The notes below the pieces were generated by a model that was not told the origin of the DNA, did not search any database, and saw nothing but the letters and a program-made list of their open reading frames with translations. The translations under genes were made by a program, and so were the position numbers. Of a stretch of DNA of 51,774 nucleotides, positions 8,530-17,448 are shown piece after piece; the first letter of the stretch is position 1, and each line of letters starts with the position of its first letter. The stretch is taken from NCBI RefSeq assembly GCF_016786355.1, contig NZ_JADWYX010000063.1, positions 1 to 51,774 on the forward strand, read 5' to 3'. Source of the stretch: Frankia sp. AgB1.9 (GTDB taxonomy: Bacteria; Actinomycetota; Actinomycetes; Frankiales; Frankiaceae).

Positions 8530-9861
8530 ATGCGCGCGGAGATGCCAACGGGGCCGACGGCCTCCAGCTCGACGGCCCCTGGCGGGTCTGGCAGGTCTGG
8601 CACGCCGCCGGTCGCTCCCGAGCCGGACTGGGACCGGCTGGAGTCGGCCACCTCGGCGCTGAGCTCGCCGTTCGCGGTGGTCGACCTGCCGGCGTTCTGG
8701 GCCAACGCCGCCGACCTGGTCCGTCGGGCGGCCGGGAAGCCGATCCGGGTGGCCAGCAAGTCGGTGCGCTGCCGGGCCTTGCTGCGTGAGGTGCTCGCGA
8801 CCGAGGGGTTCGCCGGAATCCTCGCCTACACCCTCGCCGAGGCGGTCTGGCTCGCCGAGGAGTTCCCGGACGTCGTCGTCGGCTATCCCACGACGGACCG
8901 GGTCGCGCTGCGCGCCCTGGCCGCCAGCCCGCTGGCCGCGGCCCGGGTGACGCTCATGGTGGACTCTGTCGGCCACCTCGACCTGATCGACGAGGTCGTC
9001 GGCCCGGACCGCCCGGCGCTGCGGGTCTGTCTCGACCTGGACGCCTCGTTGCGGCTGGCCGGGGGCCGGGTACACGTCGGCGTGCGTCGCTCGCCGGTGC
9101 ACTCGGTCACGCAGGCCGGCGAGCTCGCCCGGGCGGTCGTCGCGCGGCCGGGGTTCACGCTCGTCGGTGTGATGGCGTACGAGGCCCAGGTCGCCGGCCT
9201 CGGCGACGTTCCCGCGGACCTGGGCGACGGCGCCGCCCCACTCGGCCGGACGGCGCGGGCCGGCGCGCGGGCGCGGGCCGAGGTCGTGCGCCGGATGCAG
9301 GCCCGTTCGATGGCTGAGCTCGCAGAGCGCCGCGCCGCCGTGGTGGCCGCCGTGGGCGAGGTCGCCACCGCGGCGGGAGGCGGGCTGGAGTTCGTCAACG
9401 GCGGCGGCACCGGCAGCGTGCACTGGACCACGGCGGAGCCGGCCGTCACCGAGATCGCCGCCGGCTCCGGGCTCTACGCGCCGACGCTGTTCGACCGGTA
9501 CCAGGCCTTCACGCCCGCGCCGGCCGCCCTGTTCGCGCTGGCGGTCGTGCGCCGCCCGACGCCCGGGATCGTGACGGTGGCCGGCGGCGGCTGGATCGCC
9601 TCCGGGCCGCCAGGGCCGGACCGGGTGCCCCGGCCCGTGCACCCCTCCGGCCTGCGGTTCGTCGGCACCGAGGGGGCCGGTGAGGTGCAGACCCCGCTGC
9701 GGGGCCCGGCGGCGGACCGGCTCCGGATCGGCGACCGGGTCTGGTTCCGGCACGCCAAGGCGGGCGAGCTGTGCGAGCACGTCAACCTGCTGCACCTCGT
9801 CGACGCCGACGGCTCGGTCCGCCCGGTCCCGACCTACCGCGGCGAGGGCCAGGCCTTCTGA
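8530..9861 (+). CDS. Alanine racemase-fold PLP enzyme (D-threonine aldolase / amino-acid deaminase family)
   Basis: About 443 residues with a fold-type III PLP barrel. The Schiff-base lysine is in PIRVASKSVR (about residue 75), and the barrel continues through FAGILAYTLAEAVWLAEEF and VMAYEAQVAGL. The C-terminal beta domain has HAKAGELCEH, the His/Cys pair that binds the divalent metal in D-threonine aldolase and D-3-hydroxyaspartate dehydratase relatives. Likely role: cleavage or dehydration of a D-beta-hydroxy amino acid. The start is uncertain: in-frame GTG at 8518 and 8521 and ATG at 8530 all lie close to GGGCAGG, and the first 35 residues are disordered. It is longer than typical D-Thr aldolases (about 380). 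Confidence 0.85.
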   Translation: MRAEMPTGPTASSSTAPGGSGRSGTPPVAPEPDWDRLESATSALSSPFAVVDLPAFWANAADLVRRAAGKPIRVASKSVRCRALLREVLATEGFAGILAYTLAEAVWLAEEFPDVVVGYPTTDRVALRALAASPLAAARVTLMVDSVGHLDLIDEVVGPDRPALRVCLDLDASLRLAGGRVHVGVRRSPVHSVTQAGELARAVVARPGFTLVGVMAYEAQVAGLGDVPADLGDGAAPLGRTARAGARARAEVVRRMQARSMAELAERRAAVVAAVGEVATAAGGGLEFVNGGGTGSVHWTTAEPAVTEIAAGSGLYAPTLFDRYQAFTPAPAALFALAVVRRPTPGIVTVAGGGWIASGPPGPDRVPRPVHPSGLRFVGTEGAGEVQTPLRGPAADRLRIGDRVWFRHAKAGELCEHVNLLHLVDADGSVRPVPTYRGEGQAF

Positions 9862-10015
9862 CCGGCCGGTCCGGCGCGCCGGAATGGATCTCTGGTGTCC
9901 GCGCCGCGATGGGTGCAGCATGCCAATCGCGGACGTGTGTCGTACCTCACGAGTATCCGACCTGGCCCCGCCGGCCCGACTGGCGGCCGTCCGGGCGCGA
10001 AGGGAACGTGACGCG

Positions 10016-11614
10016 ATGACGGTGACCGGGACGATGGCGACCGGCAGCAGCCTCGGCCTGCTGGCCGAGCTGGCGAAGGAACGAGTGGGCGACGAGACGC
10101 TGCTCTACTTCGAGGACCAGCGCTGGACCGGCACCCAGCTGATCGAACGGGGTGCCCGGCTTTCCGGAGGGCTGCGGGCCGCCGGCCTGCTGCCGGGTGA
10201 CCGGGTCGTCGTCTGCATGGCCAACTGCCCCGAGGTCGGGATCACCTACACGGCGGTCTGGCGGGCCGGCGCGGTCGTCACGCCGGTGCTGTTCCTGCTC
10301 AGCGAGCCGGAGCTGCGGCACGTGCTCACCGACAGCGGCGCCCGGTTCGTCGTCACCACCCCGGACTTCCTGCCCAAGGTGCTGGGCGCCGCGACCGGCG
10401 TGCCTACGGTCGCCGCCGTCGTGGTCGCCGGCGATGCCCCGGGCCTCTCCGGGGGTGCCGACCTCGCGGGGGCCGGGAGCGGCCCGGTGCCACCGGTGGT
10501 CGACTTCGCCGAGCTGGAGGCCGCCGAGGCGGCCGGGCTGGTCGACACCTCGTCCACCGAGATGGCCGCGCTCCTCTACACCGGCGGCACGACCGGCCGC
10601 TCCAAGGGCGTCGTGCTCACCCACGACGCGCTGTCGTCCGCCGCCTGGGCGGCCAACGTCTCCCACGAGGAGGAGACGCCCGAGGACGGCAGCCGGCTGG
10701 CTGGCCTGTCCCCGCTGCCGCTGTCCCACGTCTACGGGCTCGCCATCAACGTGATGGGCCTGCACTCGACGCGTCCCGGCACGTCCGTGCTGATGCGCTG
10801 GTTCGACCCAGGCGAGTTCCTGACGCTGGTCGCCCGCCACCGGGTGCGGATCAGCGCCCTCGTCCCGATGATGATCCGGATGCTGCTGGACACGCCGGTC
10901 GAGAGTCACGACACGTCCAGCCTGCGCAGGGTCGTCAGCGGCAGCGCCGCGCTGCCGCGGGAGACCGCTCTGGAGTGGCAGCGCCGGCTGCCGCACATCG
11001 CCCTGGCCGAGGGCTACGGCTGCACCGAGGCGGCCGCGATCGTCTCGTCCGCGCCGCGGGGCGCCATCCGGATCGGCAGCGTCGGCAAGCCCGTCGGGGG
11101 TGTGGAGGTGCGCATCGAGCGGCGCGACGGTACCGAGGCGGTCGTCGGCGAGGACGGCGAGATCTGCCTGCGCGGGCCGTCGCTGATGCGCGGCTACTGG
11201 AACGCGCCCGAGGAGACGGCCAATGTGCTGCGCGGCGGTTGGCTGCACACCGGCGACGTCGGGAAGTGCGACGAGGACGGCTACCTCTACGTCGTCGACC
11301 GGATCAAGGACGTCATCATCCGCAACGGCTTCAACGTCTACCCACGCGACGTCGAGGACGTGCTGCTCACGCACCCCAAGGTGGTCGCCTGCGGTGTGGT
11401 CGGCCGGCCGGACGCGACGCGTGGGGAGGAGATCGTCGCCTTCGTCCAGCTCGCGCCGGGGGCGACGGTGACGCCGGCGGAGCTCGTCGCCTTCTCCCGG
11501 GAGCGGATCTCGGCGGTGAAGTACCCGCGCGAGGTGCTGGTCGTCGACACGATCCCGATCACCAGCGTGCTGAAGACCGACCGCAAGGCGCTGCGCGCGT
11601 TGCTGGACCGCTGA
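10016..11614 (+). CDS. Class I adenylate-forming fatty acid-CoA ligase (FadD-like)
   Basis: 532 residues. It activates a carboxylic acid to an acyl-AMP and then the CoA thioester. AMP-binding P-loop LLYTGGTTGRSKG is at about 187-199, and A5 motif GYGCTEAAA follows. GDVGKCDEDGYLYVVDRIKD carries the adenylate-binding Asp and the hinge, and IRNGFNVYPRDVED opens the mobile C-terminal domain. The C-terminal catalytic Lys would be in SVLKTDRKALR, slightly different from the usual GK. ATG at 10016 has AGGGAA nine bases upstream. It is monocistronic or weakly linked to the preceding aldolase-like gene. Chain length preference cannot be inferred. Confidence 0.9.
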   Translation: MTVTGTMATGSSLGLLAELAKERVGDETLLYFEDQRWTGTQLIERGARLSGGLRAAGLLPGDRVVVCMANCPEVGITYTAVWRAGAVVTPVLFLLSEPELRHVLTDSGARFVVTTPDFLPKVLGAATGVPTVAAVVVAGDAPGLSGGADLAGAGSGPVPPVVDFAELEAAEAAGLVDTSSTEMAALLYTGGTTGRSKGVVLTHDALSSAAWAANVSHEEETPEDGSRLAGLSPLPLSHVYGLAINVMGLHSTRPGTSVLMRWFDPGEFLTLVARHRVRISALVPMMIRMLLDTPVESHDTSSLRRVVSGSAALPRETALEWQRRLPHIALAEGYGCTEAAAIVSSAPRGAIRIGSVGKPVGGVEVRIERRDGTEAVVGEDGEICLRGPSLMRGYWNAPEETANVLRGGWLHTGDVGKCDEDGYLYVVDRIKDVIIRNGFNVYPRDVEDVLLTHPKVVACGVVGRPDATRGEEIVAFVQLAPGATVTPAELVAFSRERISAVKYPREVLVVDTIPITSVLKTDRKALRALLDR

Positions 11615-11904
11615 CGTCGCGGGTCATGTCGCCTTTCTGACTTCGCCGATCCGCTCCGTCACCGATCGGAAACTTTCAGTTATTTACTGGTATGTCCGGT
11701 CGGGCTGACGGTCACGGTCGACGACTGGTAGCGCCCATACGTGTTCAGATGGGCACCCGACACTCCCGTAAGGGTACGGATGTAACCACCACGTGAAGAT
11801 CTACCCCTGCCCATGGCCGAAGATGGCTCTGGCCGCTTCGCCACAATCCGGAAGATGTACCGGGTTGCCGGCGAGCGGCGGCATGTGTCCGCGGCGGGGA
11901 GAGC

Positions 11905-12765
11905 GTGATCAAGGTGAGCGACTACAGCGGGCAGACCGCCCTGGTCACGGGCGCCTCGTCAGGCATCGGCCTGGCTCTGGCGGACGGGTTCGCGAGCCGC
12001 GGCGCGGACGTGGTGATCGCCGCGCTGCCGAACGAGAAGCTTCCGGCGGCGGCGGCCTGGCTGCGCCGGCGCCATCCGGTGACGGTGCACGAGATCGGCG
12101 TCGACCTCGCCCTCGAGGAGGGCCCGGACCGGCTCGCCGCGCGGGTGGCCGAGCTGGGGCTCACGATCGACATCCTGGTCAACAACGCCGGCTTCGGCCA
12201 GCACGGCTACTACCACGATCTCGATCAGGACCTGCACCACCGCGAGGTGATGCTGCTGTGCGCCGCGGTCGAGCGGATGACCCGGTTGTTCCTGCCCGGC
12301 ATGCTTGAACGGGACCACGGCACGCTGATCAACCTCAGCTCGGTGCAGGCGTTCCAGGCCGTGCCGCACATGGCCGTCTACGGCGCGGCGAAGGCGTTCG
12401 TCCTGTCGTTCACCACTGCGCTGTGGGCCGAGTACCGCGACCGGGGCGTGCAGATCATGGCGCTCTGCCCGGCCCAGACCGACACCGACTTCTTCGAGGG
12501 CCTCGGCTACGAGGTCGCGACCGGAGGCCGGCTGCGGACCCCCGACGAGGTCGTCGCCACCGCCTTCCGCGGCCTCAAGCGCGGCGCGCCGTACGCCATC
12601 GACGGCTGGCTCTACCGCCTGACGGCGAACGCGCCGCGTTTCCTGCCGCGGGGCCTGGTCGCCCGCATCACCGAGAAGGTGCTGCACCCGTCGAAGATGA
12701 CGCGGCCCGCGAAGCCCGCCCGCGACCTCGCCAGCGCGGCCGATGCCGCCCGCCCGGCCGCCTGA
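11905..12765 (+). CDS. Short-chain dehydrogenase/reductase
   Basis: 286 residues, classical SDR with TGASSGIG at 15-22 for NAD(P) binding, NNAGFG, the catalytic Ser in LSSVQAF and YGAAK (Tyr-x-x-x-Lys) in VYGAAKAFVLSF. The C-terminal extension (GWLYRLTANAPRFLPRGLVARITEKVLHP) resembles the subgroup annotated as SDRs of the YqjQ/DltE type. The GTG start at 11905 has GGGGAGA just upstream. It has no operon partner, and the 290 bases upstream are relatively A/T-rich and probably hold the promoter. The substrate is unknown. Confidence 0.88.
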   Translation: MIKVSDYSGQTALVTGASSGIGLALADGFASRGADVVIAALPNEKLPAAAAWLRRRHPVTVHEIGVDLALEEGPDRLAARVAELGLTIDILVNNAGFGQHGYYHDLDQDLHHREVMLLCAAVERMTRLFLPGMLERDHGTLINLSSVQAFQAVPHMAVYGAAKAFVLSFTTALWAEYRDRGVQIMALCPAQTDTDFFEGLGYEVATGGRLRTPDEVVATAFRGLKRGAPYAIDGWLYRLTANAPRFLPRGLVARITEKVLHPSKMTRPAKPARDLASAADAARPAA

Positions 12766-12868
12766 CGGCGCCGACTGCCTGACGGCGCCTGAGACGCCGC
12801 GGTCCGACGTCCGGGGCCGCCCGGCCGGCGCCTGACCGCGGCGTGGCCACCCGGGTCCGCGCTGGAGG

Positions 12869-13939
12869 TCAGCTGGTCGGGCGCGCGGCCTCGCCGACCG
12901 CGCCGGCCGGCGTCCGGGCCGACCCGAGGTCCCTGCCGAGCTCGGCCAGCAGATCGTAGGAGTGGACGCGGTCGGCGTGGCCGTGCACGTTCGTGGTGAC
13001 CATCAGCTCGTCGGCGCCGGTCGCGTCGAGCAGGTCACGCAGCCCGCGGCGGACCGTCTCAGGCGAGCCGACGACATGCGAGGCGGTCGCCTGGCGCGCG
13101 ACCTGGCGTTCCTGGTCGGTCCAGGGGTAGGCCTCGGCTTCCTCCGGCGTCGGGTACGTCCCGGGCCGGCCGGTGCGCAGGCGCATCATGGTCAGCCGGA
13201 TCGGGCCGGCGAGCCACTCCGCGCGCTCATCGGTGTCGGCCACCAGCACGGCGGCGGCGACCATCGCGTACGGCCGCTCGCGGCCAGCCGATGGCCGGAA
13301 CGAGGAGCGGTACAGCTCCAGGGCGGGCAGCGTGTTCTGCGCGCTGAAGTGGTGCGCGAAGGCGAACGGCAGCGACAGGATTCCGGCCACCTGGGCGCTG
13401 TAGCCGCTGGACCCGAGCAGCCAGATCGGCGGCATCTCGGCGCGCGGGAAGGCCGTCACGCCGTGCAGCCGGTGGCCCTGGGGGAACTCGGCACCGGCCA
13501 GGAAGGTCGTCAGCTCGGCCAGCTGGTCGGGGAACTCGTCCTCGGTGAGGACCCGGCCCGTGATGCGGCGCAGTGCCCGTGCCGTCGCCTGGTCGGTGCC
13601 GGGGGCACGGCCGAGGCCGAGGTCGATCCGGCCGGGGAACATCGCGCCGAGCGTGCCGAACTGCTCGGCCACGACCAGGGGCGCGTGGTTGGGCAGCATG
13701 ACGCCGCCGGAACCGACCCGGATCGTCTCGGTCGCGGCCGCGACCTGGCCGATCAGCAGGGCCGTCGCCGCGCTCGCGATGCCCGGCATGCCGTGATGTT
13801 CGGCCAGCCAGTAACGGGTGAAGCCGAGTTGCTCGGTCCGTCGAGCCAGGTCGAGCGAGTTGCGGATGGCGTCCCCTGGCGTCACCCCGGTCCCGACCGG
13901 CACGAGATCGAGCACCGACAACGGCAGGGGAAACGGCAC
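12869..13939 (-). CDS. LLM-class flavin-dependent oxidoreductase (YhbW/MsnO8 type)
   Basis: About 356 residues. PLSVLDLVPVGTGVTPGDAI at the N-terminus, YWLAEHHGMPGIASAATALLIGQVA, and RIDLGLGRAPGTD are signature segments of the luciferase-like group I often called MsnO8 or YhbW. The AEHH motif contributes to the flavin/substrate pocket. Likely cofactor is FMNH2, with F420 less likely for this subgroup. I placed the start at the GTG at 13939 because it lies 9 bases after GGCGGG and matches the usual short family N-terminus; in-frame TTG 13981 and GTG 13969 are alternatives. It is convergent with the SDR. Confidence 0.85.
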   Translation of the reverse strand: MPFPLPLSVLDLVPVGTGVTPGDAIRNSLDLARRTEQLGFTRYWLAEHHGMPGIASAATALLIGQVAAATETIRVGSGGVMLPNHAPLVVAEQFGTLGAMFPGRIDLGLGRAPGTDQATARALRRITGRVLTEDEFPDQLAELTTFLAGAEFPQGHRLHGVTAFPRAEMPPIWLLGSSGYSAQVAGILSLPFAFAHHFSAQNTLPALELYRSSFRPSAGRERPYAMVAAAVLVADTDERAEWLAGPIRLTMMRLRTGRPGTYPTPEEAEAYPWTDQERQVARQATASHVVGSPETVRRGLRDLLDATGADELMVTTNVHGHADRVHSYDLLAELGRDLGSARTPAGAVGEAARPTS

Positions 13940-14029
13940 GGGTGCGAGCCCGCCAGGCTGCGACGTCACGTCCTGGCACAACTCCGGACCGCCCCCGCCG
14001 TCTTCCCGTCCCGGGCCCCTGTCTCGCCG

Positions 14030-15235
14030 TCAGCCGGACAGGGCGCCGCCGAGGAAGGCCAGCTGGGCGGGAAGCTGACGGCGCCAGAAGCCGAAGTCGT
14101 GGCAGCCGACCGTGAAGTCGCGTTCGGCCGCGCCCAGCTCGGTGGCGAGCTCGTGGGCGCGCGGGCTGAACGGATCCGCGTTGCCGCAGTCGATCCGGTA
14201 GCTGACCTCACCGGCGGGGCCGACGCCGAGGACCCGGTTGGCCGCGAAGTCGGCGGCCGAGTCGAACGCGCCGGCCGCCGCGTCCGGATAGCTGCCCCAG
14301 ACCGCTGGGCTGCTCGCGGCGACGGCGACCACCCGGGCCGGCTGCCGACGGGCCAGCAGCAGCCCGCCGTAGCCGCCCATCGACCAGCCGAGCACCCCGA
14401 ACCGGTCGACCCCGATCCCCTGCGCGGCGAGCCGGGGCAGGACCTCTTCGAGCAGCATCTTCTCGGGGTCGTCGCCGTTCGCCCGCCGATGCCAGTACGT
14501 CTCGCCGCCGTCGACCGCGGCCAGCGCGAACGGTGCCACCCCGGAGGCCGTCGCCGCTGCCAGGTAGGAAGGCCCCGCCAGCCCGGAGACGAGGGCGTGG
14601 GCGTCGTCGCCGCGGCCGTGCAGCACCAGGCACAGCGGCAGCGCGGGCAGCCCTCCGGTGCCGGTCGTGGTGCGGTTGCCGGGGGCCCCGGTGGTCCCGC
14701 CGCCGGAGGCCGGCCGCGGGGCGTAGCCCGGTGGATAGGCGACGACCAGGCTCACGTCGCGGCGGCGGGCGGCGCTCCGGAAGGTCGTGGTGGTGACCGG
14801 GCCGGCGGTGACGCCGGCCGGCGGGGTGCCGGGGGTTCCGCAGCCCTCGACCGCCCTGATCAGCCGCGGCCGACCCGGGAGCCAGCCCTCGTACACCGCG
14901 CCGCCTGCGGCCGCTACGAGGCCCGCTCCGACCACCACCCCGGCGCCGGCCACGAGTACCCGGCGTCGGCTCGGCCCGCCGCCCGCCGCGCGCCGCCGCT
15001 CCTCCAGGCTCGGCAGCCGCTCGGGAAACTGGGCCCTTGCGCGGGCGCCGCCCTCGCGGTCGCTGATCTCGTCGTACCCGTCCCCGCCGTCGGCGGGCGC
15101 CTTGTTCCGGGCCGCGCCGCCTCTGGCTGCGTCAGCTCTGGCCGCGTCGCCTCGTGCCGCGTCGCCTCTGGCCGCATCGTCGCCGTCGGCGGCGTGCGGC
15201 GCGGGCCCCCGCTCCGGCGCTTCCCCCGACCTCAT
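14030..15235 (-). CDS. Tat-type exported alpha/beta-hydrolase (putative esterase)
   Basis: 401 residues. A disordered, charged N-terminus (1-88) contains a pentapeptide repeat (AARGD, AARGD, AARAD, AARGG, 21-40). It precedes SRRRVLVAGAGVVVGAGLV (89-107), a twin-arginine-like signal or anchor. The hydrolase domain follows, with an oxyanion segment LCLVLHGRGDD, nucleophile elbow GWSMGG (Ser285), a probable acid at DCGNADPF (350-356) and His379 in GCHDFGFW. It resembles the esterase D / antigen 85-like fold of secreted actinobacterial hydrolases. The ATG at 15235 was chosen because upstream sequence to 15412 is repeat copy 2 read through in frame. The very long N-terminus before the signal is odd and would be cytoplasmic. 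Confidence 0.82.
   Translation of the reverse strand: MRSGEAPERGPAPHAADGDDAARGDAARGDAARADAARGGAARNKAPADGGDGYDEISDREGGARARAQFPERLPSLEERRRAAGGGPSRRRVLVAGAGVVVGAGLVAAAGGAVYEGWLPGRPRLIRAVEGCGTPGTPPAGVTAGPVTTTTFRSAARRRDVSLVVAYPPGYAPRPASGGGTTGAPGNRTTTGTGGLPALPLCLVLHGRGDDAHALVSGLAGPSYLAAATASGVAPFALAAVDGGETYWHRRANGDDPEKMLLEEVLPRLAAQGIGVDRFGVLGWSMGGYGGLLLARRQPARVVAVAASSPAVWGSYPDAAAGAFDSAADFAANRVLGVGPAGEVSYRIDCGNADPFSPRAHELATELGAAERDFTVGCHDFGFWRRQLPAQLAFLGGALSG
15104..15175 (-). repeat. In-frame 15-bp tandem repeat in esterase N-terminus
   Basis: About five 15-bp units (GCGGCCAGAGGCGAC and variants) encode AARGD-like pentapeptides at residues 21-44 of the esterase. The unit length keeps the frame, so unit number can change without breaking the gene. 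Confidence 0.75.
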
Positions 15236-15337
15236 GCCCGCATGCTCCCATTTCAGCCGGGCCGCAAACGTGGCTTCGCTGGGAGTCCGCCAGGTCACGG
15301 CGGTCCATCGAGCCCGGCCTCGTCCCGAGACCAGCAA

Positions 15338-15410
15338 GATCGCTGTTTTGGCCCTCGCGTGGCTGTAACCGCACCGGTTCTGTGACCATGGGAGGGCCAA
15401 AACGACGATC
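15338..15410 (-). repeat. 73-bp dispersed palindromic repeat, copy 2
   Basis: It runs from GATCGCTGTTTTGGCCCTC to an inverted right end. Read on the minus strand it differs from copy 3 (35321) at about 9 of 73 positions. The similarity continues about 25 bases beyond the minus-strand 3' end (TTGCTGGTCTCGGGACGAGG). It lies between the 3' end of the TPR-like gene and the 5' end of the esterase, both on the minus strand. Confidence 0.88.
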
Positions 15411-15523
15411 AAGCCAGCGGGTGGACCTCGCGGGGCCCGGCGACTGACGCGGCCAGTGGGCGGGCGGCCAGACTGGCGATCAAGCCCGTGCCTCGGCGGG
15501 GCCGGAGCAGGCCAGGTGTGGCA

Positions 15524-16087
15524 CTAGTCGCCGGCGGCGGCGAGGTAGTCCTCGGCGAGCTCGTCGAGGTCGTCGACGGGATAGCCGAGGCTGGCGCGGA
15601 CCCGGCGGCGGCCGACCAGCAGCAGGTCCAGCAGGAACTCCGGCACGTCGGCGTTCTCGCAGCGGTGGTAGCCCATGGTGAACCAGGTGTGCGCGTCGGC
15701 CAGCAGGCCCTGCGCCTCCAGCGACTCGGCGACCGCGGCGTAGAAGTCCGGGTCCTGGCTGCGGGTGGCCCTCAGCTGCTTGAGCAGGGTCGCCGCCTCC
15801 TCCAGCTGGCCGCGGCGCAGCAGCGCGTCGTGCAGCCAGACCCGGGGGTCGATCGTCTGGGCGCCGCCGTCGGCGACAGCCTCCCGGTAGCAGCGGATCG
15901 CCGCGTCCCAGTCGCCGGCGAGCCCGTGCTGCCCACCGGCGTCGACCAGCAGCGATGCTCGGTTGATCTCCTCGCCGTGCAGCTCAGGCCGCCCGGCCAG
16001 CTCTTCGAACCGGGTCGCAGCGGCATCGTGCCGCCCGTCCCCGGCCGCCTTGATCACGATGTCGTCAACGTCGTCCTCGGTGAGCAT
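15524..16087 (-). CDS. TPR-like helical repeat protein, function unknown
   Basis: 187 residues, soluble, no signal. Helical pairs with TPR-like spacing are visible: DAAATRFEELAGRPELHGEE, LAGDWDAAIRCYREAVADGG, RGQLEEAATLLKQLRATRSQ and DPDFYAAVAESLEAQGLLADAHTWFTMGYHR. The tail is acidic (DDLDELAEDYLAAAGD). Such repeats usually mediate protein-protein contacts. ATG at 16087 was chosen since no upstream residues add helical repeats. It is the last gene of the minus-strand run that begins with the OmpA lipoprotein, but a strong hairpin at 16174 separates it, so co-transcription is uncertain. Confidence 0.72.
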   Translation of the reverse strand: MLTEDDVDDIVIKAAGDGRHDAAATRFEELAGRPELHGEEINRASLLVDAGGQHGLAGDWDAAIRCYREAVADGGAQTIDPRVWLHDALLRRGQLEEAATLLKQLRATRSQDPDFYAAVAESLEAQGLLADAHTWFTMGYHRCENADVPEFLLDLLLVGRRRVRASLGYPVDDLDELAEDYLAAAGD

Positions 16088-16173
16088 GCCCCATTCTTGC
16101 GACCGCTCCGGTGCCCGCCGTAACCGGCTCCCCACAGGCGGCTGACCAGTTGGTGGCCGGTCGCGGCAAACGA

Positions 16174-16223
16174 CGAGGGCTGGGGCGGCCGGCCCAGGAG
16201 TCAGGCGGCCACCCCAGCCCTCG
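16174..16223 (-). terminator. Long hairpin after the coiled-coil membrane protein gene
   Basis: A 17-bp stem with one mismatch (16174-16190 with 16207-16223) and a 16-base loop lies 16 bases after the stop of the minus-strand gene ending at 16240. Only a short T run follows (CGTTTG), so it may be a terminator or an mRNA 3' stabiliser. Confidence 0.65.
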
Positions 16224-16239
16224 CTGGGATCAGGTGCCG

Positions 16240-17319
16240 TTACGAACGGCTGCTGCGAGCCATCTTGATGGTCTTCTCGAGCTGGTCGCGGTCGACCTCG
16301 GCCACCCGTCCGTTGGACGAGACGGTCGGGATGTGGCCGCCGTTGAGGACCAGGTCCGTGGTGTGCCGCAGGCCCATGTCCTTCTGCTCGACGTCGAGGA
16401 TGGCCTCCTCGACCCGGTACAGCTTCTCGATCTTGGCGACTCGGGCCTCGACCTGTGCCGCGACGACCCGCAGCCGCCGCTCGGCCCGGGCCAGCTTGCG
16501 CTCCAGGCGCCGGTCCCGCCACGTCGGCAGGGGGTCGTCGCGCTCCATCGGGTCGTGCAGGTAGAGCTCGACGACGACGGCGACCAGCGGGATCAGGCCC
16601 TGGAAGAGGATCAGCGCGAGGGACGCGTTGGCCGCGCTGCCCTGGACCCGGACCAGGACGCCGGCGATCATCAGGATGAAGAAGATGACCGCGGTGAGCC
16701 ACAGGGCGAGCGGCGAGGACTTCGAGTCGACCAGCTGCGGACGGACGTCCTGGTCGATGTTGAGCCGGCCGTTGTCGGCCGCGTGCAGGAACTGCCGCTG
16801 GGCGCGGGCGAGGATCGAGCCCTTGATGGCGTGCGACAGCGCGAAGCCCGCGAAGAAGACCGCGATACCCAGCAGACCGCCCAGCCACCAGCTCACGGTG
16901 AACTGGCCGACGTCGTCCACGCTGGCGTACGCGCTCGCGAAGACATAGAAGTCCAGCGCGGCCAGCACGATGAGCACGGCGCTGCGCGCGGCCTTCCCCA
17001 GGTGCAGTTGGGGAATGCGCTCCTGCACGCCGACGCTGCGCCACAGCCGGGCCTGCTCGACCTTGTGCCGCATCAGCTCGGTCTGCCGCTCGCGCCGCTC
17101 CGCCCGGGCGTCGATCTCCGTGCGAAGCTCGGCGATCTGCTCCTCGAGGGAGCGTGCGTCGGCCCGGGTGGCAGCCCGGACCTCCTGCACCTCGGCGTCC
17201 TCGAGGGTCTTGAGCACCTTGGGACGGGTTTCGGCGCCCGCCAAGGCCACGTCGGCGTCCCCGACCCGGCGAATCAGCTGCTTGGCCAGTTTCCCTGGCT
17301 GGTTACCCCTGCGCAGCAC
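16240..17319 (-). CDS. Four-helix membrane protein with two coiled coils, unknown
   Basis: 359 residues. Residues 40-92 are a charged coiled coil (SLEEQIAELRTEIDARAERR). Membrane helices are predicted at about 112-131, 144-165, 204-225 and 232-256. Residues 265-315 form a second long coiled coil (RDRRLERKLARAERRLRVVA), followed by a short tail. Both coiled coils should lie on the same, probably cytoplasmic, side. I do not recognise a named family. It sits downstream of a second four-helix membrane protein and the OmpA/vWA lipoproteins, suggesting the membrane part of one envelope complex. The GTG at 17319 has only a weak ribosome-binding site; no better in-frame start lies before the first coiled coil. 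Confidence 0.75.
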   Translation of the reverse strand: MLRRGNQPGKLAKQLIRRVGDADVALAGAETRPKVLKTLEDAEVQEVRAATRADARSLEEQIAELRTEIDARAERRERQTELMRHKVEQARLWRSVGVQERIPQLHLGKAARSAVLIVLAALDFYVFASAYASVDDVGQFTVSWWLGGLLGIAVFFAGFALSHAIKGSILARAQRQFLHAADNGRLNIDQDVRPQLVDSKSSPLALWLTAVIFFILMIAGVLVRVQGSAANASLALILFQGLIPLVAVVVELYLHDPMERDDPLPTWRDRRLERKLARAERRLRVVAAQVEARVAKIEKLYRVEEAILDVEQKDMGLRHTTDLVLNGGHIPTVSSNGRVAEVDRDQLEKTIKMARSSRS

Positions 17320-17448
17320 CTGGGTCTCGCTTTCCGTATCTCTTCGTGCCTGTTTCGGTGGTGTTCAGGGCCACGGCGATGATTCGTGGCCGGTGTGCTG
17401 GGCCGGCGGGGGGCATCGGCCTGGGTGACGCCATCAGATCGGTCGCCG

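Noticed and set aside
9850..9885. Two perfect 12-bp palindromes after the aldolase-like gene (GACCGGCCGGTC, CCGGCGCGCCGG)
   Set aside because: They are simple CG-rich palindromes that occur easily at this base composition and have no loop, T run or neighbouring site.
12962..15385. Plus-strand open frame of 807 codons
   Set aside because: It spans two minus-strand genes (LLM oxidoreductase and esterase) and is low in hydrophobic residues and motifs, as expected for a shadow frame.
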